DNA from: an uncultured Hungatella sp.
Lineage (GTDB): Bacteria > Bacillota > Clostridia > Lachnospirales > Lachnospiraceae
Direction of reading: 5' to 3'
NCBI GenBank assembly: GCA_910586845.1
Contig: CAJUJV010000066.1
Coordinates: 9,678 to 16,034, forward strand
Length of the DNA stretch: 6,357 nucleotides
Shown: positions 1 to 5,693 of the stretch, in pieces
How the letters are laid out: the number at the start of each line of letters is the position of its first letter
Numbering within the stretch: position 1 is the stretch's first letter
Notes under the pieces: generated by a model
The model's input: the letters and a program-made list of their open reading frames with translations, nothing else
Told to the model about the DNA's origin: nothing
Database searches by the model: none
Program-made: the position numbers and the translations under genes

Positions 1-126
1 GTCACGGGGCCGGTCACGGTACAGACCGAGGGACAGATCCTCTACTACAGCGGCCAGGTGGATCTGAAAGATGAATTTACCGCCCGGATCGCCGAGGGGA
101 CCGCATATATCGTATTTCGGCCGTAG
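1..126 (+). CDS. C-terminal end of an unidentified protein (5' truncated by the window)
   Basis: Frame 1 is open from the first base and ends at a TAG at 124-126, giving 41 residues that end in ...AEGTAYIVFRP. The rest of the gene lies outside the window, so no start is visible. The visible part alternates short hydrophobic and polar runs (for example VTVQTEGQILYYSGQVDL), which suggests a beta-rich C-terminal domain, but I recognise no family. It is on the same strand as glycyl-tRNA synthetase, 71 bases upstream, and could belong to the same transcript. That it is coding is inferred from the open frame, codon use like the downstream genes, and the sensible stop position; 41 codons alone are weak proof. 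Confidence 0.55.
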   Translation, partial: VTGPVTVQTEGQILYYSGQVDLKDEFTARIAEGTAYIVFRP

Positions 127-136
127 TATTACCAGA

Positions 137-167
137 CCCTGCGGCGGCCAGGAGGCCTTTTGCAGGG
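137..167 (+). terminator. Weak hairpin between the upstream gene and glyS (possible terminator or attenuating structure)
   Basis: CCCTGC (137-142) can pair with GCAGGG (162-167). An inner GGCC/GGCC pair (146-149 with 154-157) closes an AGGA loop, and GGC opposite TTTT forms an internal bulge. Only a short ATTTTA follows (169-174), so it lacks the long T-run of a good intrinsic terminator. It may partially terminate the upstream gene or mark an operon boundary. No sigma-A promoter pair is convincing between it and glyS. Confidence 0.3.
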
Positions 168-197
168 GATTTTACAATAAAACATAAAGGCAGGATC

Positions 198-1592
198 ATG
201 AAAATGGAAAAGACCATGGAAAAAATCGTAGCTCTGGCAAAGTCCAGAGGATTTGTGTATCCGGGCTCCGAGATATACGGCGGCCTGGCCAACACCTGGG
301 ATTACGGTAACCTGGGCGTGGAACTGAAGAACAATGTAAAAAAAGCCTGGTGGCAGAAGTTCGTCCAGGAGAGCCCCTACAATGTGGGCGTGGACTGCGC
401 CATCCTCATGAATTCCCAGACCTGGGTGGCCTCCGGACATCTGGGCGGATTCTCTGACCCGCTGATGGACTGCAAGGCCTGCAAGGAGCGGTTCCGCGCC
501 GACAAGCTGATCGAAGACTATATGGAAGAGAAGGGTATCACCATAGAGGGAAGCGTGGATGCATGGTCTCAGGAGGAGATGAAGAAGTACATCGAGGAGA
601 ATAACATCTGCTGTCCCAGCTGCGGCAAACACGATTTTACGGATATCCGCCAGTTCAACCTGATGTTCAAGACCTTCCAGGGCGTCACGGAGGATGCCAA
701 GAATACGGTATACTTAAGGCCCGAAACTGCCCAGGGTATCTTCGTAAACTTTAAGAATGTTCAGAGGACGTCGAGAAAGAAGATTCCTTTCGGCATCGGC
801 CAGATCGGCAAGTCCTTCCGCAACGAGATCACGCCGGGGAACTTTACGTTCCGGACCAGAGAGTTCGAGCAGATGGAGCTGGAGTTCTTCTGTGCGCCGG
901 GGACGGATCTGGAATGGTTTGCATACTGGAAGGAATTCTGTATCAGCTGGCTTAAGGCCCTGGGCATGAAGGACGAAGAGATGAGGGCCAGAGACCACTC
1001 TGCCGAGGAGCTGTGCTTCTACAGCAAGGCCACTACAGATATCGAGTTCCTCTTCCCCTTCGGCTGGGGTGAGCTGTGGGGCATCGCCGACAGGACGGAT
1101 TACGACCTGACCCAGCACCAGAACACTTCAGGACAGGATATGTCATACTTTGACGACGAGAAGAAGGAAAAATATATTCCCTATGTGATTGAGCCCTCTC
1201 TGGGAGCAGACCGGGTAACCCTGGCTTTCCTGTGCGCCGCTTATGACGAGGAGGAGATCGGCGAAGGCGACGTGCGTACCGTGCTTCATTTTCATCCGGC
1301 CATCGCTCCGGTGAAGGTGGGAGTGCTGCCCCTGTCCAAGAAGCTTAACGAGGGTGCCGAGAAGGTGTATGCAGAACTGAGCAAATACTTTAACTGCGAG
1401 TTCGACGACAGAGGCAATATCGGAAAACGATACAGAAGACAGGATGAGATCGGAACTCCTTTCTGTGTGACTTATGATTTTGATTCCCAGGAGGATCACG
1501 CCGTGACCGTGCGCGACAGGGATACCATGGATCAGGTGAGGGTCCCCATTGCGGAGCTGAAGGGATATCTGGAGGATAAGATGAGGTTTTAG
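198..1592 (+). CDS. glyS: Glycine--tRNA ligase, dimeric (alpha2) class II type
   Basis: This cytoplasmic enzyme charges tRNA-Gly with glycine using ATP. The 464-residue length fits the single-chain alpha2 bacterial/archaeal-eukaryotic-like form, not the split GlyQ/GlyS alpha2beta2 form. Visible landmarks are the N-terminal SRGFVYPGSEIYGGLANTWDYG block (about 16-37), RPETAQG (174-180), class II motif 2 around FRNE (207-210) followed by REFEQMELEFF, and motif 3 with GADR (336-339). From about residue 370 (IAPVKVGVLPLSKK) runs the HGTP-type anticodon-binding domain. Four cysteines, C92xxC95 and C139xxC142, lie in the insertion between motifs 1 and 2 and could bind a metal. The start is uncertain between the ATG at 198 (AAAGG at 186-190, 7 bases away) and the ATG at 204; family members often begin MEKTMEKI, which fits 204. 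No T-box leader fits in the 71-base upstream gap. The symbol glyQS is also used for this form. Confidence 0.97.
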   Translation: MKMEKTMEKIVALAKSRGFVYPGSEIYGGLANTWDYGNLGVELKNNVKKAWWQKFVQESPYNVGVDCAILMNSQTWVASGHLGGFSDPLMDCKACKERFRADKLIEDYMEEKGITIEGSVDAWSQEEMKKYIEENNICCPSCGKHDFTDIRQFNLMFKTFQGVTEDAKNTVYLRPETAQGIFVNFKNVQRTSRKKIPFGIGQIGKSFRNEITPGNFTFRTREFEQMELEFFCAPGTDLEWFAYWKEFCISWLKALGMKDEEMRARDHSAEELCFYSKATTDIEFLFPFGWGELWGIADRTDYDLTQHQNTSGQDMSYFDDEKKEKYIPYVIEPSLGADRVTLAFLCAAYDEEEIGEGDVRTVLHFHPAIAPVKVGVLPLSKKLNEGAEKVYAELSKYFNCEFDDRGNIGKRYRRQDEIGTPFCVTYDFDSQEDHAVTVRDRDTMDQVRVPIAELKGYLEDKMRF

Positions 1593-1608
1593 TACAGGAG
1601 GTGCTCAG

Positions 1609-2268
1609 ATGGCAGATAGTAAAGCATTAGGACATGATGACAGCAGCGGTTTTAATTTTGTGAAAGAGATGCTGGCCGGTCAGGTTACTGCTGCTGTTAA
1701 TTTTGACAGGCTTCAGAAACATCCCGACAGAGGATATATCATATTTGAATTTCTCAAATGTGAGGAGGGCCGGACCGTAACGCCCTATACCAGTCATCCT
1801 GACAGATACTGGGATAAAAACTCCGGAAAATTCCTTGCCCTGTGGAGGGCAAAGCAGGATTTTGATGCCACTCTGTACCTGGTGAACTATGCGGAAAAGG
1901 GGACAGAGCATGAGGACCAGGTTCTCCTGATCGAAGTTTTTAACATGGATGAGGCCGGGATCACGGATCAGAAGGTCACTGAGTTTACACGGGCCGGATT
2001 CTCAGAGTGGTTTGCCCGGCTTAACGGTCAGTGCCTGAGATCCAGAGATGAGCTGATCTACGAGATCTATGAGAATCAGAGTGTTGACAGACTGGGACAG
2101 CTGGTATTAAAGAATGAGGAAGAACATGGAGGGGAAACTCTGGAGGCCATATACAACCGTGACGCCGGTTATCTGAGAGAGTACGGGGAGACCTCGAAGC
2201 CCTATTCAAAAGCCGTAAAGTGTTATCTGAGGAAACGGATGGAGCTGCATCTTCGGGAAACCATGTGA
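1609..2268 (+). CDS. Uncharacterised cytoplasmic protein, 219 residues
   Basis: I do not recognise a named family. The start is well supported: AGGAGG at 1596-1601 lies 7 bases before the ATG, and the gene begins 16 bases after the glyS stop, so cotranscription with glyS is likely. The protein has no signal peptide and no membrane segment. The N-terminal half has alternating hydrophobic strands (GYIIFEFL at 42-49, ATLYLVNYA at 87-95, VLLIEVFNM at 105-113) broken by a polar block TPYTSHPDRYWDKNSGKFLALW (58-79). The C-terminal half is charged and helical, ending in a basic stretch (YLRKRMELHLRETM). Conserved-looking acidic and lysine residues next to strands (E47, K50, D86, E109) leave room for a nuclease-like alpha/beta fold, but that is speculation. 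Sampled 60-base stretches are 43 to 48% GC, lower than several in deoB and glyS, which might point to a different origin. Confidence 0.85.
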   Translation: MADSKALGHDDSSGFNFVKEMLAGQVTAAVNFDRLQKHPDRGYIIFEFLKCEEGRTVTPYTSHPDRYWDKNSGKFLALWRAKQDFDATLYLVNYAEKGTEHEDQVLLIEVFNMDEAGITDQKVTEFTRAGFSEWFARLNGQCLRSRDELIYEIYENQSVDRLGQLVLKNEEEHGGETLEAIYNRDAGYLREYGETSKPYSKAVKCYLRKRMELHLRETM

Positions 2269-2320
2269 CCGGCGGCACGAACAGAGAGGCCAAAAGAGGC
2301 AGTCAGGAAGTGAGGAGCTT

Positions 2321-3511
2321 ATGAAGCGATATAAACGGATATTTACAATCGTCATAGACTCTCTGGGCATAGGCGCCATGCCTGACGCCCGGGAGTACGA
2401 TGACGAGGGGACCGATACCCTGGGGCATATTGACGATCATATGGATCCATTTCATATTCCGAATCTGGCAGGACTGGGGCTCACCGGTCTTCACCCGCTG
2501 AACCACGCAGAGACAGTGGCAGAGCCTGCGGGGTATTACGGACGGCTGCTGGAGGCCAGCGTGGGCAAGGATACCATGACCGGACACTGGGAGATGATGG
2601 GATTGCATATAACCACGCCGTTTAAGACCTTTACGGAGACCGGTTTTCCCAAAGAACTTCTGGATGAGCTGTCTGCCAGGACGGGCCATAAGATCGTGGG
2701 GAATAAGTCGGCAAGCGGCACGGAGATCCTGGATGAGCTGGCAGAGCATGAGATCGCCACAGGAGATATGATCGTGTACACTTCCGCGGATTCCGTGCTG
2801 CAGATCTGCGGCAATGAGGAGACCTTCGGCCTGGATGAACTGTACCGGTGCTGTGAGATCGCCAGGGAACTGACTCTGCGGGATGAGTGGAAAGTGGGGC
2901 GGGTCATCGCCAGACCCTATGTGGGCAAGAAGAAAGGCGAGTTTAAACGGACCAGCAACCGCCACGATTATGCTCTGAAGCCTTATGGGAAGACTGCCCT
3001 GGATGCTCTGAAGGCCGGCGGCTATGATGTGATCAGCGTGGGAAAGATCAGAGATATATTCGACGGCGAGGGAATCACGGAGAGCCATAAGTCCAAAAGC
3101 AGTGTCCACGGGATGGAACAGACTATTGAGATCGCGGACCGGGATTTTACGGGCCTGTGCTTTGTGAACCTGGTTGATTTTGATGCGCTGTGGGGCCACC
3201 GGCGCAATCCGGTGGGATACGGCCGGGAATTGGAACGGTTCGACGAGAAGCTGGGCGTGCTCCTGGAGAAACTGAAAGACGATGACCTGCTGATCATCAC
3301 TGCCGACCACGGCAACGACCCCACCTATAAAGGAACAGATCATACAAGAGAAAAGGTGCCGTTTCTGGCATACTCTCCGTCCATGAAAGACGGGGGACGG
3401 TTGCCTGACAGAGACACATTTGCCGTGATCGGCGCCACCATCGCTCATAATTTTCAGGTAGATATGCCTGATGGCACCATCGGAACCTCGGTTCTGGAGG
3501 AATTGAAATGA
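2321..3511 (+). CDS. deoB: Phosphopentomutase
   Basis: DeoB interconverts ribose 1-phosphate and ribose 5-phosphate, and the deoxyribose equivalents, linking nucleoside breakdown to the pentose phosphate pathway in the cytoplasm. The 396-residue length matches the family. It shows the alkaline phosphatase superfamily metal site: D13 in VIDSLGIG, the phospho-acceptor T85 in GKDTMTGHWEMMG, D157 in YTSADS, D288 and H293 in FDALWGHRRNPVGYG, D329-H330 in TADHGNDP, and H341 in GTDHTREKVP. These align, with a one- or two-residue shift, with the known ligands of Bacillus cereus phosphopentomutase. The cap domain lies roughly between residues 100 and 220. The start is ATG 2321, preceded by AGGAAG (2305-2310) and GAGGAG (2312-2317). 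It follows the unknown 219-residue gene by 52 bases and ends 23 bases before a strong terminator. The usual nucleoside phosphorylase or deaminase partners are absent from the window. Confidence 0.97.
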   Translation: MKRYKRIFTIVIDSLGIGAMPDAREYDDEGTDTLGHIDDHMDPFHIPNLAGLGLTGLHPLNHAETVAEPAGYYGRLLEASVGKDTMTGHWEMMGLHITTPFKTFTETGFPKELLDELSARTGHKIVGNKSASGTEILDELAEHEIATGDMIVYTSADSVLQICGNEETFGLDELYRCCEIARELTLRDEWKVGRVIARPYVGKKKGEFKRTSNRHDYALKPYGKTALDALKAGGYDVISVGKIRDIFDGEGITESHKSKSSVHGMEQTIEIADRDFTGLCFVNLVDFDALWGHRRNPVGYGRELERFDEKLGVLLEKLKDDDLLIITADHGNDPTYKGTDHTREKVPFLAYSPSMKDGGRLPDRDTFAVIGATIAHNFQVDMPDGTIGTSVLEELK

Positions 3512-3534
3512 CAGGCCGGAAAGAAAGGCTGCAG

Positions 3535-3567
3535 ACCGTCTGCGAGGAGATCGCAGGCGGTTTTTTT
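3535..3567 (+). terminator. Strong intrinsic terminator after deoB
   Basis: ACCGTCTGCGA (3535-3545) pairs with TCGCAGGCGGT (3551-3561) over 11 positions with a single T:G wobble. The loop is GGAGA, and a run of seven T residues (3561-3567) follows at once. This is a textbook Rho-independent terminator and ends the glyS-unknown-deoB transcript. Confidence 0.93.
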
Positions 3568-3627
3568 GTGCGCTTTATTCTGATAATGTGATAGACAGTT
3601 AGCAGAGAATACAGGAGGAGAGAGAAG

Positions 3628-4485
3628 ATGAAAGATTGGAATCAGTGGAAAAATATATTGTGGATCCTGGCAGGAAACACGGCTTACGCCCTGGCAGTGG
3701 TCATGTTTATTCTGCCGGGCGGACTGATCACAGGAGGGACCACGGGCCTGGCCCTGTTTTTTTATCACCAGCTGGGAATCCCCATCCAGGCCTTTGTCAC
3801 GATCTTTAACGTGACCATGTTTCTGGTGGGCGCCGCGGTGCTGGGAAAGACCTTTGCCCTGACAACGGTCATCAGTACCTTCTATTACCCTCTGATCCTG
3901 TCTGTGTTTCAGAAGCTGCCCGTATTGGGAAAGGTGACTGATGACAGCCTGCTGGCAGTGATCTTTGCAGGACTTCTGATCGGGGGAGGCATCGGCGTGG
4001 TCATCCGGTCAGGAGCCTCCACAGGAGGCATGGATATCCCTCCCCTGGTGCTGAACAAGAAAACGGGAGTCTCCGTATCGGGCGCCATGAATGTGATGGA
4101 TACGGCCATCCTCCTCCTTCAGATCGTATGTTCTGACAGAGAAAAGGTGCTCTACGGGATCCTCCTGGTGCTCATTTATACGTCGGTGCTCAATAAGGTG
4201 CTGCTCCTGGGACAGGCAAAGATGCAGGTAAAGATCGTGTCGGAGCATTATGAGGAGATCAACCAGGCCATCGCCAGTGAGCTGGACCGGGGAGTTACCC
4301 TGTTTCGATCAAGGACAGGCCATCTGAAAAGAGACGGATACGTTGTCATGTCCGTTGTCAATAACCGGGAGCTGGTTCAGATGAACCAGCTGATACAGAA
4401 GATCGATCCCCAGGCCTTCATTGTCATCCATCAGGTCAATGAAGTCCGGGGGAGGGGATTTACCCTGAAGAAAGAATATGACTGA
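3628..4485 (+). CDS. YitT family membrane protein (DUF161 with C-terminal DUF2179)
   Basis: This is an integral membrane protein of the YitT/YpjC family, which is widespread in Firmicutes and has no settled biochemical function. The 285-residue length is typical. Hydrophobic segments lie at about 10-30, 33-46, 52-72, 76-95, 108-127, 155-168 and 173-194. Family-type glycine-rich blocks are visible: LPGGLITGGTTGLALFF (29-45) and GGGIGVVIRSGASTGGMDI (119-137). The C-terminal soluble part from about 220 (DRGVTLFRSRTGHLKRDGYVV ... FIVIHQVNEVRGRGFTL) is the DUF2179 domain and probably faces the cytoplasm. The start is supported by AGGAGG at 3613-3618, 9 bases before ATG. Because a strong terminator precedes it, it should have its own promoter in 3568-3612. 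GATAAT at 3582-3587 could be a -10 box, but I see no matching -35. It converges on the regulator gene downstream. Confidence 0.95.
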   Translation: MKDWNQWKNILWILAGNTAYALAVVMFILPGGLITGGTTGLALFFYHQLGIPIQAFVTIFNVTMFLVGAAVLGKTFALTTVISTFYYPLILSVFQKLPVLGKVTDDSLLAVIFAGLLIGGGIGVVIRSGASTGGMDIPPLVLNKKTGVSVSGAMNVMDTAILLLQIVCSDREKVLYGILLVLIYTSVLNKVLLLGQAKMQVKIVSEHYEEINQAIASELDRGVTLFRSRTGHLKRDGYVVMSVVNNRELVQMNQLIQKIDPQAFIVIHQVNEVRGRGFTLKKEYD

Positions 4486-4495
4486 GACCGGCTTT

Positions 4496-4531
4496 GGCAG
4501 ACAGAAGAAATCAGAACCTCCTTTGTCTGCC
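4496..4531. terminator. Inverted repeat between convergent genes (possible bidirectional terminator)
   Basis: GGCAGACA (4496-4503) and TGTCTGCC (4524-4531) form a perfect 8-bp stem around a 20-base loop. It lies in the 53-base gap between the yitT-family stop (4485) and the regulator stop (4539), where a two-way terminator is expected. Neither strand has a T-run after the stem, so it would be a weak or factor-assisted terminator or a 3'-end stabiliser. Confidence 0.4.
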
Positions 4532-4538
4532 GGATCTG

Positions 4539-5510
4539 TCAGTAGGTCAGGCTCATAAGGATTCCCTGAGGAAAATCGCCGTATTTTTCTCCGAAAATGT
4601 TGACCCCGCCTACATGGTCGGCTTCCTTTTTCACTTCCACCCGCAGAGTGATATAGGGATGCGCCGACAGGTTCAGAGATTCCAGAGTGACTTCAGAATC
4701 GACGGGAAGACCGTCCAGGTAACTGCCGTCCCTTTTTACAGAAAATGTTTTCAGAAGACCGTACTGGGTTCTGCCGTTGCACCAGGAGGCAGGAGTCAGG
4801 CGGCCCCGGCGGCTTCCGAAATCTCCGGGGGAGTGGTAGGTGGCTGCCTCACGGCCGTTGACAGACACCGTGATATCAGAAGGCCATTCTTCCAGAAATC
4901 CCGGAGCCTCGGAACACAGCTCCATCTGAAAAGCCAGTTCCTGAAGCTCCAGGAGCGGATTGGTGAGATTGGGGAAACGGTATTCCACGAATCCCTGCTG
5001 AAACCATAAGAGCTGGGCTCTGGTGCGCAGAGGGGAGTAAAAGGAGCGGATATCGTCAAAAGCCCCCAGGATCCCGTTCTCATCCGCCAGACCGCAGGTA
5101 GGCTCTACATGAAAATCATGGTAGTTGCCTACAGGCATGTCAAGAGTGACCGCATTATTCACTTTGTCGGCTTCTGCCTCGAAAGTTTCCAGAAGAAAAG
5201 ACTGGATACTGCAGATACAGACCCGCATGGAGCCGTGAAGGCCGGGCTGGGTCTCGGTAATGATCAGACGGGCATCCTCCAGAGTCCGGATATGCAGGGC
5301 AGTGGAAGAGACAGGGATGTGCAGGATATCCGCGATCTCCTGCAGGGACAGTGCGGTGTCTTTCAAAAGATTTAAAATATTCAGCCGGATCGGGGAGGAC
5401 AGAGCCTTCCCGATTTTTGCGATCTGAGAGTGATGGCCCGGATTGCTCAGATTCAGCTGTATGTCTCTCTCTCCGATGATCTTTATGGGTGCTTTTTCTT
5501 TTCCAGCCAT
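4539..5510 (-). CDS. ArsR-type winged-helix regulator with large C-terminal putative sugar-sensing domain
   Basis: This is a cytoplasmic one-component transcription regulator, 323 residues from the ATG at 5510. The start is chosen because GAAAGGAAG (plus-strand 5516-5524) sits 5 bases before it; the ATG pair at 5526-5531 would add seven residues but has no ribosome binding site. Residues 30-100 form a winged helix: IGKALSSPIRLNILNLLKD, LSLQEIADILHIPVSSTALHIRTLEDARLI (recognition helix about 67-80), then a wing to about 98. It lacks the paired metal-binding cysteines of classic ArsR sensors. The rest (about 125-323) is a long beta-rich domain with aromatic and glycine-rich blocks such as SPGDFGSRRGRLTPASW (227-243) and GGVNIFGEKYGDFPQGI (301-317). 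I recall this architecture beside glycoside hydrolase genes in Lachnospiraceae and Paenibacillus. Divergence from the GH2 gene suggests it controls that gene and itself in response to a sugar; ligand and sign of control are unknown. Confidence 0.92.
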   Translation of the reverse strand: MAGKEKAPIKIIGERDIQLNLSNPGHHSQIAKIGKALSSPIRLNILNLLKDTALSLQEIADILHIPVSSTALHIRTLEDARLIITETQPGLHGSMRVCICSIQSFLLETFEAEADKVNNAVTLDMPVGNYHDFHVEPTCGLADENGILGAFDDIRSFYSPLRTRAQLLWFQQGFVEYRFPNLTNPLLELQELAFQMELCSEAPGFLEEWPSDITVSVNGREAATYHSPGDFGSRRGRLTPASWCNGRTQYGLLKTFSVKRDGSYLDGLPVDSEVTLESLNLSAHPYITLRVEVKKEADHVGGVNIFGEKYGDFPQGILMSLTY

Positions 5511-5540
5511 AGGAACTTCCTTTCTCATCATGATAGTTAC

Positions 5541-5558
5541 TGTAAAAATGGAATAAAA
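5541..5558. repeat. Direct repeat copy 1 (TGTAA...ATGGAATAAAA), candidate operator half
   Basis: ATGGAATAAAA at 5548-5558 recurs exactly at 5657-5667, 109 bases away. Both copies are preceded by TGTAA (5541-5545 and 5647-5651) at slightly different spacing. This copy lies on the regulator's side of the GH2 promoter, just upstream of the regulator start. In such AT-rich DNA an 11-base match could be chance, but its placement on both sides of the promoter fits a regulator binding site. Confidence 0.35.
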
Positions 5559-5569
5559 TCAAAAAAATC

Positions 5570-5602
5570 AGGTGCGAGAAACCAGAAATTATTGACGCAC
5601 CT
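5570..5602. promoter_or_regulatory. AGGTGCG/CGCACCT inverted repeat overlapping the -35 box
   Basis: AGGTGCG (5570-5576) and CGCACCT (5596-5602) are perfect 7-base inverted arms separated by 19 bases. The right arm overlaps the last two bases of the TTGACG -35 box. The arms are GC-rich islands in AT-rich DNA, so they stand out. A protein binding both arms would block polymerase at the GH2 promoter. An operator for the divergent regulator is the natural guess. Confidence 0.45.
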
Positions 5603-5620
5603 TATAATAAATGATATGAT
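5592..5620 (+). promoter_or_regulatory. Sigma-A promoter for the GH2 gene
   Basis: TTGACG (5592-5597) and TATGAT (5615-5620) are separated by exactly 17 bases, each one mismatch from consensus. Transcription would start near 5626-5628, giving a leader of about 67 bases before the GH2 ATG. A second TATAAT at 5603-5608 has no acceptable -35 at the right distance. Confidence 0.8.
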
Positions 5621-5641
5621 GGGTGGGAGAAATACCCTGTC

Positions 5642-5655
5642 TTTATTGTAATAAA
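5642..5655. promoter_or_regulatory. Perfect 14-bp dyad TTTATTGTAATAAA in the GH2 leader, candidate operator
   Basis: TTTATT (5642-5647) and AATAAA (5650-5655) are exact inverted arms around GT. The dyad lies about 15 bases downstream of the predicted transcription start. ArsR-family regulators often bind AT-rich dyads at or just after the promoter, so this is a good candidate site for the adjacent regulator. As RNA it would be too weak to act as a terminator. Confidence 0.45.
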
Positions 5656-5667
5656 CATGGAATAAAA
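5647..5667. repeat. Direct repeat copy 2 (TGTAA...ATGGAATAAAA)
   Basis: This is the second copy of the 11-base ATGGAATAAAA repeat (5657-5667), with TGTAA at 5647-5651. It overlaps the right arm of the 14-bp dyad and lies in the GH2 leader, so dyad and repeat may form one composite site. Confidence 0.35.
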
Positions 5668-5693
5668 AAACAAGCCCCAAAAAGGAGAAATTT

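Noticed and set aside
173..178. TACAAT as a -10 box for glyS
   Set aside because: The correctly spaced upstream hexamer is purine-rich and unlike TTGACA, and the implied start would fall on the ribosome binding site.
2303..3448. Long minus-strand open frame (381 codons) antisense to deoB
   Set aside because: It lies wholly over deoB, whose catalytic motifs are all present. The antisense product has no recognisable domain, and the frame is best explained by codon bias of the sense gene.
4494..5009. Plus-strand open frame opposite the regulator gene
   Set aside because: It overlaps the regulator's C-terminal domain, has no ribosome binding site of note, and its product resembles no protein family; the minus-strand frame is the real gene.
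5511..5531. Upstream ATG codons (5526-5531) as the regulator start
   Set aside because: No Shine-Dalgarno precedes them, while GAAAGGAAG is well placed for the ATG at 5510. The seven extra residues would place that ribosome binding site inside the coding region.
5603..5608. TATAAT as the -10 box of the GH2 promoter
   Set aside because: The region 16-18 bases upstream has no -35-like hexamer, whereas TATGAT at 5615-5620 pairs with TTGACG at exactly 17 bases.
5657..5665. Minimal two-codon open frame (ATG GAA TAA) in the GH2 leader
   Set aside because: It has no ribosome binding site and is expected by chance in AT-rich sequence.
5531..5693. Catabolite repression (cre) site in the intergenic region
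   Set aside because: No stretch fits the cre pattern with its central CG; the candidate TGTAA segments lack it.
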